DNA of 15,664 bases from the NCBI GenBank assembly GCA_035705985.1, contig DASSVP010000018.1, positions 1-15,664 on the forward strand, in the 5' to 3' direction. The DNA comes from JACVRW01 sp035705985. GTDB taxonomy: Bacteria > Actinomycetota > Thermoleophilia > Solirubrobacterales > Thermoleophilaceae. Both the position numbers and the translations under genes were made by a program. Below, piece after piece: positions 6,046 through 12,536 of this stretch (within the stretch, counting starts at the first letter, position 1; every line of letters starts with the position of its first letter). The notes beneath the pieces are model-generated. The model saw only the letters and a list, made by a program, of their open reading frames with translations, did no database searches and was not told the DNA's origin.

Positions 6046-7113
6046 TTACCCGAACAGATGTGCATCCATACGGCGCAGGCCGTCCAGGTCGTGCACGTCG
6101 TCGTCCAGGTGGGGCACCTCGATCATCGGCTTGCGGCCGAGGCGCTTCTTCAGGGCGGCCAGGTTGGCGCGGTCCTGCGCGGCCAGGCGGCGCTCCTCCT
6201 CGAAGGTGCGGAGCACCCTGCGTACCAGCGCCTCGTCGCCGAGCAGCGCGCTCAGCTCGCCCGACGGGTCGCCCTTCGGCACCTCGGGCCGCACCCGGTT
6301 CGCGACCACGCCCGCGAACGGCAGGCCCGCATCGAGCAGGCGGTGGTGGAACCAGCCTGCCTCCTCGACCGCATCGGCGCGCGGTGAGGTGACGAGCACG
6401 AATGCGCTCCGCGAGTCGGCCAGCAGCGCGTTCACGTGCTCGGCCCGCTCGCGGAAGCCCTCGGTCATGCTCCCAAAGCTCGAGAAGAAGGTCGACAGGT
6501 CCTCGAGCAGGTCCATTCCGGTCGCCCGCTTCAGCACCGAGAACACCAGCCCGGAGCCGCGTCCGAACACCTTCAGCCCCAGCAGCCCCGGCGCGGTGAA
6601 CAGCTGGAGCGCACGTGAGTCGATGAACGCCGCGAGCTTCTTCGGCGCGTCGATGAAGTCGAGTGCGTTGCGCGTCGGGGGCGTGTCGAGCACAAGCAGG
6701 TCGTAGCGGCCCTCCTGGTGCAGCTCGTGGAGCTTCTCCATCGCCATGTACTCCTGCGAGCCTGCGACGGCGTTCGAGAGCTCCTGGTAGATCCGGTTCG
6801 ATAGCACCGCCTCGCGCGTGCGCTCGTCGGGCGCGTGCCATTCGATGATCTCGTCGAAGGTGCGCTTCGGGTCGAGCATCATCGCCCAGAGCTCGCCCTT
6901 GACGTCCGCCTTCACGAGTCGCTCGTCGTTCCCCAGCTCGGACAGGCCGAGCGAGTTCGCGAGGCGCTTCGCCGGGTCGATCGTCAGGACCGCGACCTTC
7001 TTGCCGCGCGCGGCCATCCCGAGCGCGATTGCTGCCGAGGCGGTCGTCTTGCCCACGCCGCCGGAGCCCGCGCAGATGCAGACCTCCTTGCGCTCGAGCC
7101 AGTCGCCGATCAC
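6046..7113 (-). CDS. ArsA/Get3-like P-loop ATPase, subunit lacking the signature lysine
   Basis: A 355-residue ATPase of the ArsA/Get3 group. Its P-loop reads AGSGGVGKTT (15-24), so the lysine normally found in GKGGVGKT is Ser17 while the catalytic Lys22 is kept. Other marks are LTIDPAKRLANSLGL (43-57), LLVLDTPPTRNALDF (139-153) and the switch-like segment ending in VTSPRADAVEEAGWF (241-255). The GSGGVGKT form plus DPAKRLA resembles, from memory, the M. tuberculosis Rv3680-type subunit, which works with Rv3679. The start is GTG 7113, overlapping the upstream stop by 4 nt (GTGA), with GGAG 8 nt before it, so translation is coupled to the partner gene. No arsenite channel gene is present, so an arsenic role is unlikely. 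Cytoplasmic; client unknown. Confidence 0.88.
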   Translation of the reverse strand: MIGDWLERKEVCICAGSGGVGKTTASAAIALGMAARGKKVAVLTIDPAKRLANSLGLSELGNDERLVKADVKGELWAMMLDPKRTFDEIIEWHAPDERTREAVLSNRIYQELSNAVAGSQEYMAMEKLHELHQEGRYDLLVLDTPPTRNALDFIDAPKKLAAFIDSRALQLFTAPGLLGLKVFGRGSGLVFSVLKRATGMDLLEDLSTFFSSFGSMTEGFRERAEHVNALLADSRSAFVLVTSPRADAVEEAGWFHHRLLDAGLPFAGVVANRVRPEVPKGDPSGELSALLGDEALVRRVLRTFEEERRLAAQDRANLAALKKRLGRKPMIEVPHLDDDVHDLDGLRRMDAHLFG

Positions 7114-7994
7114 AGCTTTCGCTCCAGCTCCACGGAGAGCTGCTCCAGGTGCTCGCGGCCGAGCTCGGGCTCGAAGATGCGAGGAAGCGTGGCGACCGGT
7201 GCGGTGGCGGCCCGCCGGAGGCGCCTCACCTGCCCGTGCTCCGCGCGCGCCCGGCGGTGCTCGGAAAGAGCCGCCGAGAGAGCCGCCCGTGCGACCGACG
7301 TCTCACTGGTTGTCTCGCGGAGCCGTTCGACCTCATGTGAGCGGAAGCGGACCGGGTGCACCGCGTTCACGACGATCGCGTCGACGGCCATGTCCAGCTC
7401 GCGGCGCAGCGCCTGCTCGAACTCGACCGTCTCGTTGACCGGCATCTCCTCCGGAAGGGCCACGGTGAGCACCCCGGTCTGCGCCGGGTTGCGAATGAAT
7501 GTGTCGATTCGCTCGGCGTGGCGGCCCACCGGCCCGACGCGGGCGATGCTCGCGTATGTGCTCGGCGCGCGCAGCATGGCGAGGCCGTGGCCGGTGGCCG
7601 GCGCATCGACGATCGCGAGGTCGTATGACTGTCCTCCGGCGCGAGGCTCGAGCTGCGCCAGGTCCCACACCTTCCCCATCGTCACCAGCTCGGTGAGACC
7701 CGGGGCCGCCGCGGTCAGGTACTGAAAGATGCCGCTCCCGCCGAGGAGGCCGGAGAGCGTGCGCGACTTCAGCTGGTAGCGGAGCCATTCCTGCTTGGCC
7801 TGGTCCGGGTCCACGGAGACGGTGGTGATGCCGGGATTCAGCTCCGGCAGCCGCTCCTGCTCGGCCACCTCGCACACCACGACGCGCTTTCCCCGGCGCG
7901 CGGCCGCAAGTGCCAGCGCAGCCGACATGGTGGTCTTGCCCACCCCGCCCTTGCCCGTCACGAGGACGAGCCGCCTGTCCAGTAGCGAAGACAC
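7110..7994 (-). CDS. ArsA/Get3-like P-loop ATPase, subunit with intact signature lysine
   Basis: A 294-residue ATPase, first gene of the two-gene ArsA operon. The deviant Walker A is complete: TGKGGVGKTT (13-22) with signature Lys15 and catalytic Lys20. YDLAIVDAPATGHGLAML (124-141) is the Walker B and switch region, and IVVNAVHP (207-214) is the guanine/adenine-pocket-like segment. The C-terminus is helical and Arg-rich (EHRRARAEHGQVRRLRR, 245-261). It is shorter than Get3 and has no recognisable client-binding insertion. The organisation matches the paired actinobacterial Get3-like ATPases (Rv3679/Rv3680 type), where the two proteins form a complex. The start is GTG 7994, with no evident Shine-Dalgarno site. 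It is divergent from parA with 53 bp between the starts. Its exact role is not known. Confidence 0.88.
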   Translation of the reverse strand: MSSLLDRRLVLVTGKGGVGKTTMSAALALAAARRGKRVVVCEVAEQERLPELNPGITTVSVDPDQAKQEWLRYQLKSRTLSGLLGGSGIFQYLTAAAPGLTELVTMGKVWDLAQLEPRAGGQSYDLAIVDAPATGHGLAMLRAPSTYASIARVGPVGRHAERIDTFIRNPAQTGVLTVALPEEMPVNETVEFEQALRRELDMAVDAIVVNAVHPVRFRSHEVERLRETTSETSVARAALSAALSEHRRARAEHGQVRRLRRAATAPVATLPRIFEPELGREHLEQLSVELERKL

Positions 7995-8047
7995 CGGACG
8001 TGAAGGGTGAAGGATTCCGCCCAGCCCGTGCGAATACCGCTTGCGTA
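7995..8047. promoter_or_regulatory. 53-bp divergent promoter region between the ArsA operon and parA-ftsZ
   Basis: Both transcription units must start from or overlap this short segment. TACCGC (8035-8040) lies 7 nt before the parA ATG and is one mismatch from the TANNNT leaderless pattern used elsewhere. No Shine-Dalgarno site is seen on either side. Co-regulation of the two units is an inference from proximity. Confidence 0.35.
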
Positions 8048-8815
8048 ATGGAAGCCAAGGCGAAGGTCATCGCGTTCACAAACCAGAAGGGCGGCGTGGC
8101 CAAGACCACCACGACGCTCAACCTGGCTGCGGCGTTCGTCGAGCGGGGCCATCGCGTGCTCTGCGTCGACCTCGACCCGCAGGGCAACCTCACGATGAGT
8201 CAGGGGATCGACCCCGACTCGCTCGACGCGTCGATGTACGACGTGCTCGTGCACCAGCTCTCGATCCGCGAGGTGATCCGCAAGCGCGAGGTCGACGTGG
8301 CCTGCTCGTCGATCGACCTGGCCGGCGCCGAGATCGCGATGTCCACGATGATCGGCCGCGAGCGCTCGCTGAAGAAGGGCCTCGAGCCCGTCCGCGACGA
8401 CTACGACTACATCTTCATCGACACCCCGCCGAGCCTGGGGCTGCTCACGATCAACGCGCTGACGGCCTCCCAGAAGGTGATCGTCCCCGTGCAATGCGAG
8501 TATCTGTCCATGCGCGGGCTGATCCAGCTCCAGAACACGCTGTCGATGGTGCGCGAGGAGCTCAACCCCGAGATCGAGATAGAGGGCATCCTGCCTACGC
8601 TCGTGGACAACCGCACGGTTCACGCCAAGGAGGCGATCGAGATCCTCGAGGAGAACTTCGGCGACCGCGTCTTCGCATCGCGCATCAACAAGACCGTTCG
8701 TTTCGCCGAGGCCCCGGTGAAGGGCATGTCGGTGCTCAAGTACGACCCGGACGGGAAGGCGGCGTACGCCTACCGACGGCTGGCTGAGGAGGTCCTGGCG
8801 AATGGCAAGCGGTAA
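8048..8815 (+). CDS. parA: ParA/Soj-family ATPase, coupled to FtsZ
   Basis: A 255-residue ParA-type ATPase. The deviant Walker A NQKGGVAKTTTTLNLA (12-27) has signature Lys14 and catalytic Lys19. Walker A' is VDLDPQGNLT (40-49), Walker B is YIFIDTPPSLG (121-131), and the C-terminal ParA block is APVKGMSVLKYDPDGKAA (222-239). There is no amphipathic C-terminal helix, so it is ParA/Soj-like rather than MinD. ParA proteins dimerise on ATP, bind DNA non-specifically and form moving gradients. The start is ATG 8048, because the open frame upstream to 7910 is antisense to the ArsA gene and not ParA-like. Its 3' end overlaps ftsZ by 14 nt and contains the ftsZ ribosome binding site. No parB or parS was seen nearby, so cargo partitioning is less likely than a role with FtsZ. 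Confidence 0.93.
   Translation: MEAKAKVIAFTNQKGGVAKTTTTLNLAAAFVERGHRVLCVDLDPQGNLTMSQGIDPDSLDASMYDVLVHQLSIREVIRKREVDVACSSIDLAGAEIAMSTMIGRERSLKKGLEPVRDDYDYIFIDTPPSLGLLTINALTASQKVIVPVQCEYLSMRGLIQLQNTLSMVREELNPEIEIEGILPTLVDNRTVHAKEAIEILEENFGDRVFASRINKTVRFAEAPVKGMSVLKYDPDGKAAYAYRRLAEEVLANGKR
8787..8792 (+). promoter_or_regulatory. ftsZ ribosome binding site inside parA
   Basis: AGGAGG lies in the last codons of parA, 9 nt before ATG 8802. It supports translation of ftsZ from within the parA frame. A second site, AGAGGG at 8815-8820, precedes the alternative ATG 8826 by 5 nt. Confidence 0.6.
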
Positions 8816-10298
8816 GAGGGCGAGCATGCGCGAGGGCCCCCTGGCGCAGCTCTTCCGCAAGACGGAGGAAGAGGACGCGCGCCCGAAGGAGAAGCCGCCG
8901 CACCATGAGGACGAGCCGAAGCTCGGCCGTCCTCTGCCCGAGGGCGGTCCGGCGCCGCAGGTCACCCGCCACGTGCCCGAGCCGCAGGGCAACACCGAGC
9001 GGCACGGTCAGGCCGAGCGCATGACCGAGGCGGCCCGCCGCGCGCAGGAGCGCGAGGCGCGCCGGGCGGAGCGCGAGGAGCGCTACGGGCGCCACGAGGG
9101 CATCCCGACCCCCGAGGAGCGGCTGAAGGCCGTCTTCTCGCACGACATTCCGGAGAACATCCTCGAGCGCGAGCCGGTCCCCGCCCAGCGCGCGCCGGAC
9201 CTCGAGTCCGAGCCGTTCGTGCGCGTTGCGCCCGACCGGCCCACCGAACCGGTGCTGCGCGTGATCGGCGTCGGCGGCGCCGGCGTGAACGCCGTCAACC
9301 GCATGATCGAGGCCGAGGTCGAGGGCGTCGAGTTCATCGCGGTCAACACGGACGTCCAGTCGCTCGAGGGCTCAGGCGCGAAGATCCGCCTCCACATCGG
9401 AAGCGACGCCACGCGCGGGCTCGGCTCAGGCTCGAACCCGGACCTGGGGCGTGCCGCGGCGCTCGAGGACTACGACGAGATCAAGAGCCACCTGAAGGGC
9501 GCGGACATGGTGTTCATCGCGGCCGGCTCCGGCGGTGGCACCGGCACCGGCGCGGCGCCCGTGGTCGCGCGGATCGCCCGCGAGGTGGGCGCGCTGACCG
9601 TCGGCATCGTCACCAGGCCGTTCTCGTTCGAGGGCGCCCGCCGCGGCGAGCAGGCCGACCGCGGTGTCGAGGAGCTCGCACGCGAGGTGGACACGCTGAT
9701 CGTGATCCCGAACGCCCGGCTCCTGTCGGTGCTGGACAAGTCAACGTCGATGGTCGAGGCCTTCCGAGTGGCGGACGACGTGCTCCGCCAGGGCGTGCAG
9801 GGGATCTCCGACCTCATCACGCTCCCCGGGCTGATCAACCTCGACTTCGCGGACGTGCGGACCATCATGTCCGAGGCCGGGCAGGCGCTGCTCGGGATCG
9901 GCATGGGCTCGGGCGACCGGCGCGCGATGGACGCGGTGGAGCACGCCATCGAGTCGCCGCTGCTCGAAACCTCGCTCGACGGGGCGCGCTCGATCCTGCT
10001 GTCGATCACCGGCGGCCGCGACCTCTCGCTGTGGGAGGTCAACGAGGCCGCGAAGGCGGTGGCCGAGGCGGCGCACCCGGACGCGAACATCATCTTCGGC
10101 GCAATGGTCGACGACAAGGTCGAGGACCAGGTGTGGGTGACGGTCGTGGCAACGGGCTACGGAGACCGCCCGGTGCATCGCGCCTCGCCGCGGAGCATCC
10201 CGGCCGACGCCGAGCCGCAGGTGCGGCGTTCGCGCGAGCGCGCGACGGCAGGCATGCTGGCCGACGTGGACGTGCCCGAGTTCCTCCCGCGCGGCTGA
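8802..10298 (+). CDS. ftsZ: FtsZ with a long N-terminal extension
   Basis: A 498-residue tubulin-like GTPase that polymerises into the division ring. The GTPase core covers about 150-460: VIGVGGAGVNAVNRM (154-168), the tubulin signature GSGGGTGTGAAP (242-253) and the T7 loop NLDFADVRTIMSE (346-358) with catalytic acidic residues in place. The C-terminal linker is very short (about 25 residues) and ends in DVDVPEFLPR (488-497), the peptide that binds membrane tethers. The oddity is the N-terminus, with about 150 residues before the core where most FtsZ proteins have 10-30. It contains REGPLAQLFRKTEEE (10-24), a charged helix (70-98) and IPTPEERLKAVFSHDIPENI (101-120). ATG 8802 has AGGAGG; ATG 8826 (MREGPLAQ) is an alternative. 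No other division genes are nearby. Confidence 0.95.
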   Translation: MASGKRASMREGPLAQLFRKTEEEDARPKEKPPHHEDEPKLGRPLPEGGPAPQVTRHVPEPQGNTERHGQAERMTEAARRAQEREARRAEREERYGRHEGIPTPEERLKAVFSHDIPENILEREPVPAQRAPDLESEPFVRVAPDRPTEPVLRVIGVGGAGVNAVNRMIEAEVEGVEFIAVNTDVQSLEGSGAKIRLHIGSDATRGLGSGSNPDLGRAAALEDYDEIKSHLKGADMVFIAAGSGGGTGTGAAPVVARIAREVGALTVGIVTRPFSFEGARRGEQADRGVEELAREVDTLIVIPNARLLSVLDKSTSMVEAFRVADDVLRQGVQGISDLITLPGLINLDFADVRTIMSEAGQALLGIGMGSGDRRAMDAVEHAIESPLLETSLDGARSILLSITGGRDLSLWEVNEAAKAVAEAAHPDANIIFGAMVDDKVEDQVWVTVVATGYGDRPVHRASPRSIPADAEPQVRRSRERATAGMLADVDVPEFLPRG

Positions 10299-10310
10299 AG
10301 CCGCGCGAGG
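10283..10310 (+). terminator. Hairpin spanning the ftsZ stop codon
   Basis: GCGCGGCT (10289-10296) pairs with AGCCGCGC (10299-10306), and CCTC (10283-10286) pairs with GAGG (10307-10310) across a 2-nt bulge. The TGA stop runs from the last stem base into the 2-nt loop. No T-tract follows. It could end the parA-ftsZ transcript or protect its 3' end. Confidence 0.5.
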
Positions 10311-10325
10311 CGGCCGACCTCGGGC

Positions 10326-10331
10326 TAGGCT
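10326..10331 (+). promoter_or_regulatory. -10 element (TAGGCT) of the GGT-like gene, leaderless type
   Basis: TAGGCT is followed by 7 nt and ATG 10339. There is no Shine-Dalgarno sequence before the ATG. A leaderless mRNA separate from ftsZ is inferred. Confidence 0.45.
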
Positions 10332-10338
10332 CGCGCCC

Positions 10339-11859
10339 ATGAGAGGGGTGGTCGCAGCCGGCCATACGCTGACGGCAAAGGCCGGCGCGGACGCGCTGCG
10401 GGGCGGCGGCAACGCGGTCGACGCGGCCGTGGCCGCGGTGCTGATGTCGTTCGTGGCGGAGTCGCCGCTCACCGGCCCGGGCGCCGGCGGCTTCATGTTG
10501 GTGCACGTGCGCGGCGAGACGCACCTGTTCGACTTCTTCGTCGCGGCGCCCGGCCTCGGGCTCGACGAGCGCGAGCCGGGAACGCTCGTCCCGATGGACG
10601 TCCGCTTCTCCGAGGACGCCATCCAGCGCTTCAACGTCGGGCCGGCGTCGTGCGGGGCGTACGGCACCACGCTCGGCCTCGGCGAGACGCTGGAGCGCTT
10701 CGGCCGCGCGCGCCTGTCCGACCTGACCGAGGCGCCCGCGCGCGCGGCGCGCGAGGGCGTCGAGGTGGTCCCGATGCAGGCGTTCCTGTTCGAGGTGCTG
10801 GAGCCGATCCTCACCTCCACGCCTGAGTGCGCCGCGATCTACGCGCCGGAGGGCCGCCTGCTGAAGGAGGGCGAGACGATCCGGCTCCCGGAGGTCGCGG
10901 ACCTGATGGACCGGCTCGGCGCCGAGGGGCCGCGCTTCCTGTACGACGGCGACGTGGCGGCCGCGGTGAGCGACTGGGTGCTCGAGCGCGGCGGCATGCT
11001 CAGCCGCGAGGACCTCGGCTCCTACGAGGTGATCGAGCGCGAGCCGGCGCGCGTGACCTACCGCGGGCGCGAGGTGCTCACGAACCCGCCGCCGTCCTCC
11101 GGCGGCATCCTGATCGCCGACGCCCTCGGGATCCTCGAGCGGCTCGACCGCCCGCACGACCCCGACGTGATCGCCGAGGTGATCGACTCGACGAACCGCG
11201 CGCGCGACGAGGAGTTTCTCGAGGGGCTCGGGACAGAGGGCTTTCTCGAGCGCTTCCTGGCCAAGCAGGCGCTCGACTCGGTCGCCACCGAGGTGCGCTC
11301 GCGGCTCGGGAACACCACGCATATCTCGGTGATGGACGCCGACGGCGCGTGCGCGTCCGTGACCTGCTCGAACGGCTCGTGCTCGGGCGTCATGGTCCCC
11401 GGCACCGGGATGCACCTGAACAACATGCTCGGCGAGCAGGACCTGAACCCGCTCGGCTTCCATAGGCACACGCCCGGCGCGCGCGTGCCGAGCATGATGG
11501 CGCCGACCGTGGTGCTCAGCGGGGGGCGGCCTGAGATCGCGATCGGCAGCGCCGGCTCGAACCGCATCCGCTCGGCGATCCTGCAGACGGTGCTCGGCGT
11601 CGTGGATCACGGGATGCCCGCCCAGGAGGCGGTCTCGGCGCCGCGGCTGCACGTGGAGGAGCGACAGGTCGACGCCGAGCCAGGCGTGGAGGAGGACGCC
11701 CTCGAGCGCCTCGAGGAGTCCGGCTGGACGGTCCGGAAGTGGTCGGAGCTGAACCTGTTCTTCGGCGGCGTCCAGGCCGTCGCGCGCGACGCCGGCACGG
11801 ACCGCCTCACAGGAGGCGGGGACCCGCGCCGAGGCGGCGTCGCGATAGTGGTCGACTAA
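10339..11859 (+). CDS. ggt: Gamma-glutamyltransferase-like N-terminal nucleophile hydrolase
   Basis: A 506-residue member of the gamma-glutamyltranspeptidase family, made as a precursor that cuts itself before a threonine to give two subunits. The start GHTLTAKAGADALRGGGNAV (8-27) and TGPGAGGFMLV (45-55) are typical. The cleavage and catalytic site is GNTTHISVMDADG (324-336), with Thr326 the expected nucleophile. LNNMLGEQDLNP (360-371), VPSMMAPT (383-390) and GSAGSNRIRSAI (403-414) complete the active site. E. coli GGT has an arginine in its DFREMAP motif that holds the glutamyl carboxylate. Here the equivalent reads DFFVAAP (65-71), so that arginine is missing and the substrate may not be a normal gamma-glutamyl compound. 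There is no signal peptide, so it is probably cytoplasmic, unlike E. coli GGT (about 580 residues). It converges with the LON-domain gene. Confidence 0.9.
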   Translation: MRGVVAAGHTLTAKAGADALRGGGNAVDAAVAAVLMSFVAESPLTGPGAGGFMLVHVRGETHLFDFFVAAPGLGLDEREPGTLVPMDVRFSEDAIQRFNVGPASCGAYGTTLGLGETLERFGRARLSDLTEAPARAAREGVEVVPMQAFLFEVLEPILTSTPECAAIYAPEGRLLKEGETIRLPEVADLMDRLGAEGPRFLYDGDVAAAVSDWVLERGGMLSREDLGSYEVIEREPARVTYRGREVLTNPPPSSGGILIADALGILERLDRPHDPDVIAEVIDSTNRARDEEFLEGLGTEGFLERFLAKQALDSVATEVRSRLGNTTHISVMDADGACASVTCSNGSCSGVMVPGTGMHLNNMLGEQDLNPLGFHRHTPGARVPSMMAPTVVLSGGRPEIAIGSAGSNRIRSAILQTVLGVVDHGMPAQEAVSAPRLHVEERQVDAEPGVEEDALERLEESGWTVRKWSELNLFFGGVQAVARDAGTDRLTGGGDPRRGGVAIVVD

Positions 11860-11864
11860 CCCCG

Positions 11865-12494
11865 CTACGCGTCGCCGCCGGGCTTCAGGTGCCCGTTGCC
11901 GCTCGCCTGCTCGGCCACCCGCTCCGCGGTCTTGATGCGTTTCAGGGCCTCCGCGAACAGGGCCTCGAGCTGCTCGAGGCGAGCGGGCTCCGAGCGTAGC
12001 TCGAGCAGCGCCTGCTTCGCCGCGGGTGCGATCTCGAGCGTGGCCGCCATCCCGTACGCGCCCAGCTCCGCCAGCGCCTCGGGCTCCGGCCGGGAGTCGG
12101 TGACCTCCTCGACGAGGTCGGCGTAGCCCGAACGTGCTCGCTCGAGCGCGGCGTCGTCGCTGTCCGCCGTGTCGTCGAGCAGCTCGACGTCGCCGGCCGG
12201 GTACTCCAGGTCGCCGATCCGCCGCTTCAGCCGGAACGGCGTCGTGCCCTCGACGAGGATGTTCATGCGGCCGTCGTCGAAACGCTCGAGCACCTGAGTG
12301 ATGCGGGCGGCGCAGCCGACGTCCTTCAGGCCGTCGTCGCCGAGCCAGATGATCCCGAACTCGCTCTCCTCGTGGAGGCACTCGCCGATCATCAGCCTGT
12401 AGCGCTCCTCGAAGATGTGGAGGGGAACCGTCTCGCCGGGAAGCAGCACTAGGCCCAACGGGAACAGCGGGAAGCGCTCGATCTGCTGCGCCAT
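11865..12494 (-). CDS. Stand-alone LON substrate-binding domain protein
   Basis: About 209 residues on the minus strand, carrying only the N-terminal domain of Lon protease (PF02190). The hallmark opening is FPLFPLGLVLLPGETVPLHI followed by FEERYRLMI. FGIIWLGDDG and LVEGTTPFRLKRR are the later strands. The second half is helical and ends in a Gly/His/Lys-containing tail. AAA+ and protease domains are absent, so it cannot degrade proteins itself; a substrate-recognition or adaptor role is a guess. GTG at 12500 is in frame and preceded directly by a stop. I prefer ATG 12494 because TAGCCT (12508-12503) stands 8 nt before it, matching the leaderless pattern. It is divergent from the PhoX-like gene and ends 5 bp from the GGT-like gene's stop. 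Confidence 0.88.
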   Translation of the reverse strand: MAQQIERFPLFPLGLVLLPGETVPLHIFEERYRLMIGECLHEESEFGIIWLGDDGLKDVGCAARITQVLERFDDGRMNILVEGTTPFRLKRRIGDLEYPAGDVELLDDTADSDDAALERARSGYADLVEEVTDSRPEPEALAELGAYGMAATLEIAPAAKQALLELRSEPARLEQLEALFAEALKRIKTAERVAEQASGNGHLKPGGDA

Positions 12495-12502
12495 CGGCAC
12501 TC

Positions 12503-12508
12503 AGGCTA
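12503..12508 (-). promoter_or_regulatory. -10 element (TAGCCT) of the LON-domain gene, leaderless type
   Basis: On the minus strand TAGCCT is followed by 8 nt and ATG 12494. This favours the ATG over GTG 12500, which would lie only 2 nt from the -10 element. The divergent gene starts 42 bp away at 12537, so both promoters share a very small region. TACAAC at 12521-12526 is a weak candidate for the plus strand. Confidence 0.45.
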
Positions 12509-12536
12509 ACGCGATGGTGGTACAACCTCCGGTGGG

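Noticed and set aside
6046..7994. Arsenite efflux ATPase (ars operon)
   Set aside because: No arsB, arsR, arsC or arsD gene is present and the two proteins match the paired Get3-like type with a GSGGVGKT subunit.
7910..8047. Upstream start for parA at 7910
   Set aside because: The added 46 residues are antisense to the ArsA gene's P-loop region; ParA homology begins just after ATG 8048.
8048..8815. MinD identity for the ParA-like protein
   Set aside because: The C-terminus lacks the membrane-targeting amphipathic helix of MinD and carries the ParA/Soj block APVKGMSVLKYDPDGK.
12498..12500. GTG 12500 as start of the LON-domain protein
   Set aside because: Possible, but the -10 element TAGCCT would lie only 2 nt upstream. 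ATG 12494 fits the leaderless spacing seen elsewhere.
10090..12525. Long minus-strand open frame (811 codons) across ggt and the end of ftsZ
   Set aside because: It is antisense to well-supported FtsZ, GGT-like and LON genes and is Arg/Ala/His-rich, as expected from mirror frames in GC-rich DNA.
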